64,000 nt of DNA from Saccharothrix australiensis (GCF_003634935.1 NZ_RBXO01000001.1:7031501-7095500); one strand, 5' to 3'. Positions 1 to 8,864 are shown, counted from the stretch's first letter. Notes: a model not told the origin generated them from the sequence alone. Numbers and translations: made by a program.

Positions 1-272
1 ACGAGCTTGCCGAGGAAGCCGCCGAACGCGGCGATCATGATGAACTGCACCGGCAGGGCCGCCGTGCGGTGCATCAGCCAGAGCGTGATCAGGGAGCACG
101 CGATGGCGAGCGCGCCGCCGATCAGCGCCGCGACCAGGCCGGGGACACCGGCCAGCACGGTCCAGACCACCGCGCCGATGGCGACGGTGGCGAGCGCCGC
201 CCAGATGAGGCCGCGGAACATCTCGCCCGCGAGCCGCTGGACGACCTTCTCGTGAGTCCACTCCTGGCTCAT
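1..272 (-). CDS. AtpI-like small membrane protein (partial, 3' end outside window)
   Basis: The reading frame starts at ATG 272 and runs off the left edge. About 90 residues are visible: a short charged N-terminus (MSQEWTHEKVVQRLAGEM), then two hydrophobic segments of about 20 residues separated by a short turn, then the start of another (QFIMIAAFGGF). An AAGGGG ribosome site lies just upstream. Its position directly after a WecA/MraY-family gene, where actinobacterial F-ATPase operons begin, matches the poorly conserved AtpI-like protein thought to help assemble the c-ring. Function is inferred from context and hydrophobicity, not from a motif. Confidence 0.6.
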   Translation of the reverse strand, partial: MSQEWTHEKVVQRLAGEMFRGLIWAALATVAIGAVVWTVLAGVPGLVAALIGGALAIACSLITLWLMHRTAALPVQFIMIAAFGGFLGKL

Positions 273-337
273 GTCACCCCTTCCCACTGGTCAGGAACGA
301 GTGTAAGAGGGCCTCGCATCGCACCCTGCGGTCGGGG

Positions 338-1516
338 TCAGGAACGCCGCACTTCGCGGAGCTTCGGTATCGCCGAGACGACCAGCGCCAGCAGCAGCCC
401 GAGGGCCAGGCACCACCCGACGAGGGCCGCGTCGAACAGGGTCAGCGACACCGTGCCGAACGCCAGCACGCCCGCCCACAGGTAGATCAGCAGCACGGCG
501 CGGCGCTGCGAGTGGCCGATCTCCAGCAGCCGGTGGTGCAGGTGCATCTTGTCCGCGGAGAACGGGCTCTCGCCGCGCCGGGTGCGGCGCACGACGGCCA
601 TCAGCAGGTCCAGCATCGGCACGAACAGCACGGCCGCGACCACCAGCAGCGGTGAGAGCAGGCCGAGCAGGTCGGTGGTCGCGATGGCCTGGTAGGACCC
701 GTCGATGCCGGGGTAGTTGAGCTTGCCCGAGGCGGACGTGACGGCCGCCGCCAGCATGAGGCCGATCAGCATCGACCCCGAGTCGCCCATGAAGATCCGG
801 GCGGGGTTGAAGTTGTGCGGCAGGAAGCCGAGGCACGCGCCCGCCAGCGTCGCCGCGATCAGCGCGGGCGGGTAGGAGCCGACGTCGCCCTGGTTCTTGG
901 CCAGCACGCCGATGGAGAACGCGCAGGTCGCGACGGCGGCGATGAGCCCGATGCCGGCGGCGAGCCCGTCCAGGCCGTCGACGAAGTTCATCGCGTTGAC
1001 CATCGTGACGGCCAGCAGCACGGTCAGCAGCGCGCCCTGGTTCTGGTCGAGCACGAGCAGCGAGCCGCGGTCCGGGACGTCGCCCCACGGCACCCAGAAC
1101 AGCAGCCACTGGAGCCCGAACAGGACCAGGATGCCCGCCGAGGTGACCTGCCCGGCGAGTTTCGTCAGGGAATCCAGCTCGAACCGGTCGTCCAGCACGC
1201 CGACCAGGACGATCACCCCGCCGCCGACGATGACCGCCCACGGGTCGCCGGAGAAGTCGAACGCGGCGCGCAGCACCGGCAGCTGGTGGGCGAGCAGCAT
1301 GCCGCCGAGCACGCCGCCGTACATGGCGAGCCCGCCCATCCGCGGCATGGGCTTGACGTGCACGTCCCGCTGGCGCGGGTAGGCCACCGCGCCGATCCGG
1401 AACGCGAGCGCGCGGACGAGGCCGACCAGCAGGAACGTGACGACGGCGGCCGTCAGCGCGACGAGCAGGTACTCCCGGACGGGGAGGACGTTCGTGGTCT
1501 CGGGCAACGGGCCCAC
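338..1516 (-). CDS. wecA: MraY/WecA-family UDP-sugar:undecaprenyl-phosphate glycosyl-1-phosphate transferase
   Basis: This 392-residue polytopic membrane protein carries the family signatures: an early PRMGG loop, the catalytic NAMNFVDGLDGLAAG aspartate motif in the middle, NPARIFMGDSGS further on, and the cytoplasmic HLHHRLLEIGHS histidine motif near the C-terminus. Such enzymes transfer a sugar-1-phosphate (usually GlcNAc-1-P) to decaprenyl/undecaprenyl phosphate at the inner membrane face, starting linker units for arabinogalactan or other wall polymers. The start is GTG 1516, preceded by GAGGGAC. It lies 64 bases after sua5 and 65 bases before the AtpI-like gene, as in other actinobacteria. 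MraY proper is usually inside the dcw cluster, so WecA is preferred. Confidence 0.85.
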   Translation of the reverse strand: MGPLPETTNVLPVREYLLVALTAAVVTFLLVGLVRALAFRIGAVAYPRQRDVHVKPMPRMGGLAMYGGVLGGMLLAHQLPVLRAAFDFSGDPWAVIVGGGVIVLVGVLDDRFELDSLTKLAGQVTSAGILVLFGLQWLLFWVPWGDVPDRGSLLVLDQNQGALLTVLLAVTMVNAMNFVDGLDGLAAGIGLIAAVATCAFSIGVLAKNQGDVGSYPPALIAATLAGACLGFLPHNFNPARIFMGDSGSMLIGLMLAAAVTSASGKLNYPGIDGSYQAIATTDLLGLLSPLLVVAAVLFVPMLDLLMAVVRRTRRGESPFSADKMHLHHRLLEIGHSQRRAVLLIYLWAGVLAFGTVSLTLFDAALVGWCLALGLLLALVVSAIPKLREVRRS

Positions 1517-1580
1517 TGGTGCTAGTCCCTCGGGGTCGTGGACGCTGAGGGCACCACGCTACTCCGCACGCGAAGATCCA

Positions 1581-2231
1581 CTAGGAGGCGACCTCGACTT
1601 CGTCGCCCAGCACCTCGCGGACGGCGTCGAGGGGCACCGCGCCCTCCCGCAGCACGAGCGGGTCGGGGCCCGTCAGGTCGACGATCGTGGACGCGACGTT
1701 CTCCTGGGCCGGCCCGCCGTCGAGGTAGACGCCCACCTCCTCGCCGAGCTGGTCCCACGCCTCCTGCGCGGTGCCCGCCGGGGGGAAGCCGGACTTGTTC
1801 GCGCTGGACACGGCCATCGGGCCGACGTCGCGGAGCAGTTCCAGCGCCACCGGGTGGAGCGGCATCCGGAGCATCACCGTCCCGCGCGTGTGGCCGAGGT
1901 CCCAGGCGATCGACGGCGCGTGCTGGAGGACCAGCGACAGGCCGCCCGGCCAGAACGCCTCGATCAGGGCGCGGGCCTGGCGGGGCACCGAGAGGACGAG
2001 GCCGTCGATCGTGGTCCAGGAGCCGACCAGGACGGGCACCGGCATGTCCGGGCCGCGCCCCTTGGCCTCCAGGAGGAACCGGACGGCTTTGGCGTTGAAG
2101 GCGTCGCAACCGATGCCGTAGACGGTGTCGGTGGGCAGCACGACCAGCCTGCCGGACCGCACCGCGCCGGCGGCGGCGGCCAGGCCGGCGGTCCGATCGG
2201 ACTGGACGCTGCAGTCGTAGAGCGTGCTCAC
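1581..2231 (-). CDS. sua5: L-threonylcarbamoyladenylate synthase (Sua5/YrdC/YwlC)
   Basis: This 216-residue protein makes threonylcarbamoyl-AMP from threonine, bicarbonate and ATP for the t6A37 modification of ANN-decoding tRNAs. The YrdC fold signatures are visible: LPTDTVYGIGCDA near residue 35, the KGRGPDMPVPVLV strand (usual K-R-x(3)-P pattern), the WPGGLSLVL loop and the SSANKSG segment. The C-terminal extra domain of long Sua5 proteins is absent, so this is the short form. I chose GTG 2231 (VSTLYDC) because the frame is open far upstream only as low-complexity Pro/Arg codons. It follows prmC across an unusually long C-rich (sense strand) gap. Confidence 0.93.
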   Translation of the reverse strand: MSTLYDCSVQSDRTAGLAAAAGAVRSGRLVVLPTDTVYGIGCDAFNAKAVRFLLEAKGRGPDMPVPVLVGSWTTIDGLVLSVPRQARALIEAFWPGGLSLVLQHAPSIAWDLGHTRGTVMLRMPLHPVALELLRDVGPMAVSSANKSGFPPAGTAQEAWDQLGEEVGVYLDGGPAQENVASTIVDLTGPDPLVLREGAVPLDAVREVLGDEVEVAS

Positions 2232-2743
2232 GGGACGAATCCTGGCACAGGTCGGGTTCGGGGAACGGCGGCGGTCACAGGTATCGGGGGTGCGGGGCTG
2301 GTGTGGGGCCGGCGCGGGGGTGTGGGGCTGGGTGTGGAACGGGGGTTTGGGGCGGGGTGCGGGGCGGGGGTTTGAGGCGGGGCGTGGGGCGGCGATGCGG
2401 GGCGGGGTTCTCAGGTTGGCGGGCTGGGAGTGTCGTACCCGCGTGGTTGGGTGTGTGTCGGGGGCGTTCGGTTTCGGGGGACGCCTGGTTTGGTGTGGCT
2501 GCGTGCGGGTCGAGGCGCGTGGCGGGGTTGGCCGGGGCGCAGGGTGGCCGGGGCGCCGGGGCGCAGAGTGGCTGGCTTGGGCGGCGGTTCGGCGCGGAGT
2601 CAAAGCGTGAAAAGCGTCCTCGCCGGACGGGCCGGCCACCGAGGATGAACCCTGGCCCTTGGTCGGTGCGGCGCGGTGCGGAGGGCGAAAAGCGACACGC
2701 TCGGGTGAGGTGTGCGGCGCTGCTCGCGGTGGGAGGGGCGCGG
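2232..2743 (-). promoter_or_regulatory. C-rich, G-poor transcript region between prmC and sua5; possible Rho-dependent terminator (rut)
   Basis: No gene is supported here. Between about 2280 and 2610 the plus strand is packed with G runs, so RNA made from the minus strand (prmC to sua5 direction) is very C-rich and G-poor. That composition is typical of Rho utilisation sites. The plus strand could instead form G-quadruplexes. Reading frames through it encode only Pro/Arg or Gly/Trp low-complexity peptide. Confidence 0.4.
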
Positions 2744-3601
2744 TCAGGTTCGGCGGGCGGTGGCGTAGCGCGGGCGGCCGGCCAGGTCCGCGTGGTCCTG
2801 CACGTCGGTCAGGACTCGGCGTGCGGACAGCAGGGCGGGCACCGCCTCGGCGTGCGTGTCGTCGTGCTCGATGCCCACGTGCCCGCCCGGCTTGAGCAGG
2901 CGGGCGGCCAGGGTCACCACGTGGCGGATCACGTCGAGGCCGTCCGGACCCCCGAAGACGGCCGCCCGCGGGTCGTGGTCGGCCACCTCCGGCGGCACCG
3001 GGGTGTCGTCCGGCACGTACGGCGGGTTGCACAGGACCAGGTCCACCGTTCCGTCCAGGTCGGACAGCACGTCGGGGTGCGTGACGTCGCCCGCGTGCAG
3101 GTGGATCGGCCGGTCGCCTGCCGTCGTGCGCGCGTCGGCGTTGCGCCTGGCCCAGGACAGCGCGACGGGGTCGCGTTCGACCGCGTGCACCACCGCGCCG
3201 GGCAGTCGGTGGGCCACCGCCAGCGCCAGCGCGCCGGAACCCGTGCACAGGTCGACCACGACCGGGTCCGGGCCCACTGTGGACAGCGCCCACTCCAGCA
3301 GCAGCTCGGTTTCCGGCCGCGGGACGAACACGCCCGGACCGACGTCCAGGTCCACGCCGCCCAGGTGCGCCCACCCGGTGAGGTGTTGCAGCGGGACGCG
3401 CGCCATCCGCTTGCGCACCAGCCCGTGCAGCGCCTCCACCACGGGCGGGTCCACCAGCGGGATCAGGGGCAGGCGGGAGCGCTCCACGCCCAGGACGTGC
3501 GCCGCCAGCAGTTCGGCGTCCACGCGTGGGCTGGCGACGCCCGCCGCGGCCAGCAGCCGTTCGGCTTCCAGCACGGCCGGCCGCAGCGGGTGTCGGGTCA
3601 T
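2744..3601 (-). CDS. prmC: Peptide chain release factor N5-glutamine methyltransferase (PrmC/HemK)
   Basis: This 285-residue protein methylates the glutamine of the GGQ motif in release factors RF1 and RF2. The N-terminal helical domain recognises the factor (residues about 1-75). The Rossmann methyltransferase follows, with the VVDLCTGSGALALA SAM loop and the diagnostic NPPY tetrapeptide (LCNPPYVP) that holds the substrate glutamine. It starts at ATG 3601, 15 bases after the stop of lpd. The RF1 gene prfA lies two genes upstream on the same strand. The prfA-prmC pair is normally adjacent, so the two intervening genes are an insertion into a conserved order. Confidence 0.95.
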   Translation of the reverse strand: MTRHPLRPAVLEAERLLAAAGVASPRVDAELLAAHVLGVERSRLPLIPLVDPPVVEALHGLVRKRMARVPLQHLTGWAHLGGVDLDVGPGVFVPRPETELLLEWALSTVGPDPVVVDLCTGSGALALAVAHRLPGAVVHAVERDPVALSWARRNADARTTAGDRPIHLHAGDVTHPDVLSDLDGTVDLVLCNPPYVPDDTPVPPEVADHDPRAAVFGGPDGLDVIRHVVTLAARLLKPGGHVGIEHDDTHAEAVPALLSARRVLTDVQDHADLAGRPRYATARRT

Positions 3602-3616
3602 GGCGTGAGCCTAGAG

Positions 3617-5002
3617 CTAGAAGTTGATCATGTGACCGGCCAGGCCGTGCACGGCCTCCTTGACCGCCTCGCCGAGGGTCGGGTGCGCGTGGACGTTGCG
3701 CGCCACCTCGTGCACGGTCAGGTCCCACTGCTGCGCCAGCGTCAGCTCCGGCAGGAGTTCCGTCACGTCCGGCCCGATCAGGTGACCGCCCAGCAGCTCG
3801 CCGTACTTGGCGTCGCTGATCAGCTTGACGAAGCCGCCCGAGTCGCCGATGCCGTGCGCCTTGCCGTTCGCCGTGAACGGGAACTTCGCGACCTGGACGT
3901 CGTAGCCCTTCTCGCGCGCCTGGGCCTCCGTGTAGCCGAAGCTGGCGATCTGCGGCTGGCAGTACGTCGCGCGCGGGATCATCACGTAGTCGAGTTCCTG
4001 GGTCTCGGCGTCGGCGATGGTCTCCGCCGCGATGATGCCCATCGACTCCGCCGCGTGCGCCAGCATCAGCTTCGCCGTCACGTCGCCGATGGCGAAGATG
4101 TGCGGCACGCTCGTCCGGCACCGGCCGTCGACGGCGATCGCGCCGCGCTCGGTCAGGGCGACACCGGTCTTCTCCAGGCCGTAGCCCTCCACGCGCGGCT
4201 GGAAACCGATGGCCTGCAACACCTTGTCGGCCTCCAGCACCTCCTGCGCGCCGTCCTTCGACACGGTGACGCGGACTTTCTCGCCTGTGTCGTCGATGGA
4301 CTCCACGCGCGTGCCGGTGCGCACCTCGATACCCAGGCGCTTGTAGCGCTTGGCCAGCTCGGTGGACACCTCCACGTCCTCCAGGGGCACGACGCGGTCC
4401 AGGAACTCCACGATCGTCACCTTGACGCCGTAGTTGTGGAGCACGTAGGCGAACTCGACGCCGATCGCGCCCGCGCCGGCGATGACGATGCTGCCCGGCA
4501 GGTCGGAGGAGAGGATCTGCTCCTCGTAGGTGACGACGCGCTCGGACAGGCTGGTGCCGGGCAGGAGCCGGGTGGTCGCGCCGGCCGCGATGATGGCGTG
4601 GTCGAACGTGACGGTCTCGTCACCCACCTGGATGGTGTTGGCGTCGACGAAGGTCCCCCGACCGTTGTACTCGGTGATGCCGTTCTTCTTCATCAGGAAG
4701 TGCACGCCCTTGACGCGCCCGTCCGCGACCTTCCGGCTGCGCGCGAAGGCGGCGCCGTAGTCGAACTTCACCGTGCCCTCGACCTCGATGCCGTAGGTCT
4801 TCTGCTCGTGCGTGAACAGGTGGGCCAGCTCGGCGTTGCGCAGCAGCGCCTTCGACGGGATGCACCCCACGTTCAGGCACACCCCGCCCCAGTAACGCTC
4901 CTCGATGATCGCCGTCTTCAGCCCCAGCTGGGCCGCGCGGATCGCGGCGACGTACCCGCCTGGCCCAGCACCGAGGACCACGACGTCAAAGTGTGCGCTC
5001 AT
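3617..5002 (-). CDS. lpdA: Dihydrolipoamide dehydrogenase (E3)
   Basis: This flavoprotein disulfide reductase of 461 residues reoxidises lipoamide in 2-oxoacid dehydrogenase complexes. It has the FAD-binding [21 protein letters not shown] at the N-terminus, the redox-active pair in [13 protein letters not shown], an NAD-binding [13 protein letters not shown] in the middle, the FAIGDVT second FAD site, and the C-terminal HAHPTLGEA histidine-glutamate pair of the partner subunit. I prefer ATG 5002 (MSAHFDV). A GTG at 5011, in frame, would add three residues and overlaps the end of the upstream gene. The upstream gene stops at 5013, so the two are probably co-transcribed. Confidence 0.95.
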   Translation of the reverse strand: MSAHFDVVVLGAGPGGYVAAIRAAQLGLKTAIIEERYWGGVCLNVGCIPSKALLRNAELAHLFTHEQKTYGIEVEGTVKFDYGAAFARSRKVADGRVKGVHFLMKKNGITEYNGRGTFVDANTIQVGDETVTFDHAIIAAGATTRLLPGTSLSERVVTYEEQILSSDLPGSIVIAGAGAIGVEFAYVLHNYGVKVTIVEFLDRVVPLEDVEVSTELAKRYKRLGIEVRTGTRVESIDDTGEKVRVTVSKDGAQEVLEADKVLQAIGFQPRVEGYGLEKTGVALTERGAIAVDGRCRTSVPHIFAIGDVTAKLMLAHAAESMGIIAAETIADAETQELDYVMIPRATYCQPQIASFGYTEAQAREKGYDVQVAKFPFTANGKAHGIGDSGGFVKLISDAKYGELLGGHLIGPDVTELLPELTLAQQWDLTVHEVARNVHAHPTLGEAVKEAVHGLAGHMINF

Positions 5003-5012
5003 GGGCGACACA

Positions 5013-6209
5013 TTAGGTGCCCGGTTGGTCGGACAAGAACTCGATGGCCCGACGCCACGCGTCCACCCTGGCCGCCGCCGTGGCCTCCGGCGTGCCGCCC
5101 GTCGAGAGCCCGCCGCCGGGACCGGGCGCCACGAGGTCCGCGGTCGGGCGGTGCGGCGGCCCGGCCATCAGGTGCCCTGCCTCCGGGTACACCACGTGCT
5201 CGTGCCGGAACGGGTGGTCGTGCGCGGTCAGCCGACGTTCCGCGACCGCGCTCAGCTCGGCGCTCGGCCAGGCGTCGTCACGCCCCGGTGAGAGCAGCAA
5301 CACACCGCCGGAGATTCGCTCGACCGGGATCTCGGCGGCCTCCGGGATGCCGTCGGAGAGGTCGTACGCCAGGCGCAGCGGCACCGGCCCGCCCTCGACC
5401 ACCGCGCGCCGCAGCTCGTCGGGCACGGAGTACGGCAGGTACGGCAGCGGGCGGCGCTGGAACGTCCACGACGCGGCCTCCAGCGCCAGCCGCTCCAGCA
5501 GCCGCTTGCCCGGACCGGAGCACTGGGTGACGACACCGCTGCCCGCGACGCTGACCACGGCCGTCACGTCGGGGAACGTGGCGCCGGCGAGCAGCGCCAG
5601 CTCGCCGCCCCGGCCGGAGCCCAGCAGGCCGACCGCGCCCGCCCGCCCCTTGAGGAACTCGACCGCACGGCCCACGTGCTCCAGGGGCACGTCCACCAGG
5701 TCGTCCGGCACGCCGGCGGCGCCGAAGTAGGCCAGGGCGAGGGTGGTGAAGCCGTGACCCGCGAGGAGCGCCGCGTCCAGCTCGGGTCGCCCGCCCTCCG
5801 AGCCACCCAGCACGATGACACCCGGACGGGTGGCGTCGACGGGTTCGAACAGGACGGCCGACAGGTCCGCCACCTCGGTCCGCCGGACGCCCTCCGGGAC
5901 GTGCAGGCGGGTCAGCTCGACCTTGCCGACGCCGTCCACCTCGACCAGGGTCGGTCCCGGCTCCTCGCCCGTCGGCGTCATGGACCAGAACAGGCCCATC
6001 GGGTCGACGCGGGAGTAGTCGCCGCGCAGCGGCGCGTGCCTGGTCAGGTCGACCACGCCCCGCTCGTCCGAGCGGAAGACCGCCCGCGCGGACCGGTCGC
6101 CCGTGGTGGCGCGGACCGCGGCCTCGGTGTCCGGCTCCAGGCCGACCACCCGGATGTCGAGCGTCCGGTCGAGCGGGGCGCACTGCGGGTTCACCAGGAT
6201 TTCCGCCAT
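5013..6209 (-). CDS. BAAT/acyl-CoA thioester hydrolase family alpha/beta hydrolase with altered nucleophile motif
   Basis: This 398-residue protein has the two-domain layout of acyl-CoA thioesterase / bile acid-CoA:amino acid N-acyltransferase proteins. An N-terminal beta-sandwich (residues about 1-125, with the [18 protein letters not shown] pattern) is followed by an alpha/beta hydrolase ([11 protein letters not shown] oxyanion region, [11 protein letters not shown] acid, [10 protein letters not shown] histidine). The nucleophile elbow reads [10 protein letters not shown]. The position normally filled by Ser or Cys in G-x-S-x-G is glycine, with serine one residue earlier. Activity is therefore uncertain. 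The start is ATG 6209, after GGGGAGGG. It sits between prfA and lpdA. Confidence 0.75.
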   Translation of the reverse strand: MAEILVNPQCAPLDRTLDIRVVGLEPDTEAAVRATTGDRSARAVFRSDERGVVDLTRHAPLRGDYSRVDPMGLFWSMTPTGEEPGPTLVEVDGVGKVELTRLHVPEGVRRTEVADLSAVLFEPVDATRPGVIVLGGSEGGRPELDAALLAGHGFTTLALAYFGAAGVPDDLVDVPLEHVGRAVEFLKGRAGAVGLLGSGRGGELALLAGATFPDVTAVVSVAGSGVVTQCSGPGKRLLERLALEAASWTFQRRPLPYLPYSVPDELRRAVVEGGPVPLRLAYDLSDGIPEAAEIPVERISGGVLLLSPGRDDAWPSAELSAVAERRLTAHDHPFRHEHVVYPEAGHLMAGPPHRPTADLVAPGPGGGLSTGGTPEATAAARVDAWRRAIEFLSDQPGT

Positions 6210-6228
6210 CGCGCGCCCTCCCCGTCGA

Positions 6229-7284
6229 TCACCCGCCGGCAAGCCGTTCCGCCCGGTCGGCCGCCGCGAGCGCGTCCAGCACCGCGTCCAGGTCGCCGTC
6301 CAGGACTTGATCCAGGTTATGGGCTTTGTACCCGACACGGTGATCGGAGATGCGTGATTCCGGGAAGTTGTAGGTCCTCACCCGTTCGGACCGGTCCACG
6401 GTGCGGATCTGGGTGCGCCGGGCGTCGGACGCCTCCTGCTGCGCCTTCTCCTCCGCCAGCACCTGGAGCCGGGACCGGAGGACCTGCATCGCGCGGGCCT
6501 TGTTCTGGAGCTGGCTGCGCTCGTTCTGGCAGGACACCACGATGCCGGTCGGCAGGTGCGTGATGCGGACCGCGGAGTCCGTCGTGTTGACGCTCTGACC
6601 GCCCTTGCCGGACGAGCGGAACACGTCGACCCGCAGGTCGTTCTCGTCGATCTCGATCTCGACGTCCTCGGTCTCCGGGAACACCAGGACGCCGGCCGCG
6701 CTGGTGTGGATCCGGCCCTGGCTCTCCGTCACCGGCACCCGCTGCACGCGGTGCACGCCGCCCTCGTACTTCAGCCGCGACCACACGCCGTCCGGCGAGT
6801 CCGTCCGGGCCTTGATGGCGACCGTGACGTCCTTGAACCCGCCCAGGTCCGAATCGGTGCCGTCGAGCACCTCCGCCTTCCAGCCCCGCCGCTCCGCGTA
6901 CCGGAGGTACATGCGCAGCAGGTCGCCCGCGAACAGCGCGGACTCCTCGCCGCCCTCACCGGACTTGATCTCCAGGACCACGTCCGCCGAGTCGTGCGGG
7001 TCGCGCGGGAGCAGCAGCTCCGTCAGCCGCTCCTCGATCTTGGGGATGCGCTCGGTCAGCTCGTCCACCTCGGCGGCGAACCCCGCGTCCTCGGCGGCCA
7101 GCTCCCGCGCCGCCTCCAGGTCGCTGCGCGCCTGGGCCAGCTCGCGGGCGGTGCGGACGATAGGGCTCAGCTCGGCGTAGCGCTTGCCGAGCTTCCGCGC
7201 GCCTGCCTGGTCGGCGTGCACCGAGGGGTCGGCGAGCTTGGCCTCCAGCTCGGCGTGCTCGGCGAGCAGTGCTTCCAGGGTCAC
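6229..7284 (-). CDS. prfA: Peptide chain release factor 1
   Basis: This 351-residue class I release factor reads UAA and UAG and triggers peptide release on the ribosome. It shows the RF1-type PVT tripeptide anticodon ([16 protein letters not shown]) and the catalytic [17 protein letters not shown] loop, whose glutamine is methylated by PrmC. GTG 7284 ([10 protein letters not shown]) is the likely start: a GGAG lies 8 bases upstream and the length then matches family members of about 355 residues. A longer in-frame start at 7335 would add 17 residues that overlap the rpmE terminator. Confidence 0.95.
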   Translation of the reverse strand: MTLEALLAEHAELEAKLADPSVHADQAGARKLGKRYAELSPIVRTARELAQARSDLEAARELAAEDAGFAAEVDELTERIPKIEERLTELLLPRDPHDSADVVLEIKSGEGGEESALFAGDLLRMYLRYAERRGWKAEVLDGTDSDLGGFKDVTVAIKARTDSPDGVWSRLKYEGGVHRVQRVPVTESQGRIHTSAAGVLVFPETEDVEIEIDENDLRVDVFRSSGKGGQSVNTTDSAVRITHLPTGIVVSCQNERSQLQNKARAMQVLRSRLQVLAEEKAQQEASDARRTQIRTVDRSERVRTYNFPESRISDHRVGYKAHNLDQVLDGDLDAVLDALAAADRAERLAGG

Positions 7285-7324
7285 GTTGGCGCTCCGGTCT
7301 CGAAGAAGTGCTGGTGAGACGACA

Positions 7325-7360
7325 ACGGCGCCCACCCGGAGAGGTCCGGGTGGACGCCGT
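7325..7360 (-). terminator. Hairpin terminator after rpmE
   Basis: Two 16-base arms (7325-7340 and 7345-7360), with one mismatch and a 4-base loop, lie immediately downstream of the rpmE stop codon on the minus strand and upstream of prfA. There is no U-tract, as is common in high-GC actinobacteria. It probably reduces readthrough of the abundant ribosomal-protein message into prfA. Confidence 0.7.
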
Positions 7361-7368
7361 CGGTTCGG

Positions 7369-7584
7369 CTACTTGCCCTTGCGCTTGCCGTAGCGGGCCT
7401 CGAAGCGCGCGACCCGGCCACCGGTGTCGAGGATCTTCTGCTTGCCGGTGTAGAACGGGTGGCAGTTCGAGCAGACCTCGACGTGGATGGAGCCGGAGGT
7501 CTTGGTGCTGCGCGTGGTGAAGGTGTTCCCACAGCCGCAGGTGACCTCGGTCGTCACGTACTGGGGGTGAATGCCGGTCTTCAA
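7369..7584 (-). CDS. rpmE: 50S ribosomal protein L31, zinc-binding (C+) form
   Basis: This 71-residue protein starts with the invariant KTGIHPQY. The four zinc ligands are present as a CGCG pair and a [12 protein letters not shown] pair, so this is the zinc-replete paralogue rather than the C- form induced in zinc starvation. The start is TTG 7584, after GAGAGGGAC. No ATG is available in a sensible position. It lies between rho and prfA, the usual actinobacterial place. Confidence 0.96.
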   Translation of the reverse strand: MKTGIHPQYVTTEVTCGCGNTFTTRSTKTSGSIHVEVCSNCHPFYTGKQKILDTGGRVARFEARYGKRKGK

Positions 7585-7776
7585 CGTCTTGTCCCTCTCT
7601 TCGGTGGCCGCCGGGTCCTCGGTGTGCCTGAGGTGAACCGGAGCCGGACTCGACCTGACAGTCTGCCAGACGCCGTCATCGCCTACGTCAACACATTCCG
7701 GGCCCGTGGTGTTCCCGTGGCCGACGTCACTACCGCTTGTCGTCCGAAGTCGACCATCCGGCGCACGACGTAACCG

Positions 7777-8241
7777 TTGGACTACCCAAAGCGTCCCATT
7801 CTCGTCACGGAGCGCGAAAATGTCCCCGTGTTGTGCGCCTCCGGACGCCCCCTTCAGTTGACCAGGTGGCTCGCCGTGCCCTTCGTGTTCGGCAGCGCCG
7901 TCCTCGGCCTGACCGGCCTCGCCGGCCTGCTCGTCGGCGTGCCGGACGACCTGACCCTCTCCAGCCCGCTGTTCGGGGCGGCAGCGGCGGTGGGCGTGGG
8001 CACGAGCGGCGTGGTGAGCTGGCGCCGCCCCTGGCAACGCGTCTGGCTGAGGTGGGGCTACACCGCCGCCTGGCTGGTGACCGGGATAGCGGTGGACGGC
8101 CTGCGCCTGCCCGTGGCGGCCGTCGTCGCGATCGGCGTGCCTTCGCTGATCGCCCTGCTGTCGCACTGGGTGGCAGAACGCCGCCGGATGCCCGAATCCA
8201 CCGACCAGGGCATGAACCCACTCGGCAACAACTACTGCTGA
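7777..8241 (+). CDS. Hypothetical four-helix membrane protein
   Basis: This frame of up to 154 residues (TTG 7777; a GTG at 7822 would give a shorter form) encodes about four hydrophobic segments ([36 protein letters not shown]; a third beginning [34 protein letters not shown]). The tail is hydrophilic and ends NPLGNNYC. No family is recognised. Codon use (third-position GC) looks genuine. It converges on rho, with a very long hairpin array between the two 3' ends. There is no convincing ribosome site before either start. Confidence 0.6.
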   Translation: MDYPKRPILVTERENVPVLCASGRPLQLTRWLAVPFVFGSAVLGLTGLAGLLVGVPDDLTLSSPLFGAAAAVGVGTSGVVSWRRPWQRVWLRWGYTAAWLVTGIAVDGLRLPVAAVVAIGVPSLIALLSHWVAERRRMPESTDQGMNPLGNNYC

Positions 8242-8316
8242 CCCGAACCCGGACGACGACCGAACACACCCGCGCAGACCTGAACCCACCGCACCGCGCA
8301 GCACAGACTCCTGGTC

Positions 8317-8444
8317 TCGTGTTCTCCCCGTATGGCCTGCCCGCAGGGCAACCACGCTTGTCGTGGCAGGTCAAGCACGCTTTCCGCTTGACCTGCCACG
8401 ACAAGCGTGGTGGTCTTTTGACAGGCCATGCGGGGAGAACACGA
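8317..8444. repeat. Long hairpin module 1 of a nested palindromic array
   Basis: Perfect 26-base inner arms (8351-8376 and 8386-8411) surround a 9-base loop. Outer arms of about 22 bases (8317-8339, 8423-8444) match except for one base. Between inner and outer arms the two sides do not pair: an 11-base bulge on the left and a 10-11-base bulge on the right. The module is an inverted copy of the one at 8641-8773. Confidence 0.9.
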
Positions 8445-8473
8445 CGCCTTCAAAGCTTTTCCTCCCCGGAGGT

Positions 8474-8572
8474 CTGCCCAGCGGCGAGCGCCTTCTTTCG
8501 GCTGAGATCAGCACGGAAGTTCTTCGGTTTTAGCGGGTCAAAGCTTAAAGAAGGGCGCTCGCCGCTGGGCAG
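8474..8572. repeat. Central hairpin of the array
   Basis: Arms at 8474-8498 and 8547-8572 are complementary over 25 bases with a single one-base insertion. The 48-base interior is AT-richer than the surroundings. The hairpin lies between the two related long hairpins. Confidence 0.8.
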
Positions 8573-8589
8573 GCCACCAAGGATGAGGG

Positions 8590-8638
8590 CAAAGCTTCTT
8601 CGAAGCTTTGCAAGCTTTCACGCTGCGCGTGAAAGCTT
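8590..8638. repeat. Two small AAGCTT-containing hairpins
   Basis: A 9-base perfect stem (8590-8598/8602-8610) with a 3-base loop is followed at once by a 12-base perfect stem (8612-8623/8627-8638), also with a 3-base loop. Both are built around AAGCTT, which also occurs at 8453 and (as AAGCTTA) at 8541. Confidence 0.85.
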
Positions 8639-8640
8639 TG

Positions 8641-8773
8641 GCTGCGTGTCATCCCCGTACGGCCTGTCAAAGACCACCACGCTTGTCAGGCCAGGTCAAG
8701 CGAAGGGCGTGCTTGACCTGGCCTGACAAGCGTGGTTGCCCTGCGGGCAGGCCGTACGGGGATGACACGCAGC
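8641..8773. repeat. Long hairpin module 2 of the array
   Basis: Perfect 26-base outer arms (8641-8666, 8748-8773) and perfect 26-base inner arms (8676-8701, 8711-8736) are separated by unpaired bulges of 9 and 11 bases. The loop is 9 bases. The bulge sequences are those of module 1 on the opposite sides, so module 2 is module 1 inverted. Confidence 0.9.
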
Positions 8774-8827
8774 CCGACCGTGGTGTGCCCTTGCGGGCGG
8801 CAGGGGTGGGTGCCGGAGCCGTTGCGC

Positions 8828-8864
8828 GGAAGGCCCGCCCGACTGGGTGTCGGGCGGGCCTTCC
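8828..8864 (-). terminator. rho terminator hairpin
   Basis: A perfect 15-base stem (8828-8842/8850-8864) with a 7-base loop lies 20 bases after the rho stop codon. No U-tract follows on the minus strand. Confidence 0.75.

Noticed and set aside
2224-2610. Gly/Trp-rich 128-codon plus-strand gene
   Set aside because: Low-complexity product of a G-run tract, no ribosome site, starts inside sua5.
2303-5530. Very long plus-strand open frame (over 1000 codons)
   Set aside because: It is antisense to prmC, lpdA and the hydrolase; Arg/His/Val-rich composition shows a high-GC shadow.
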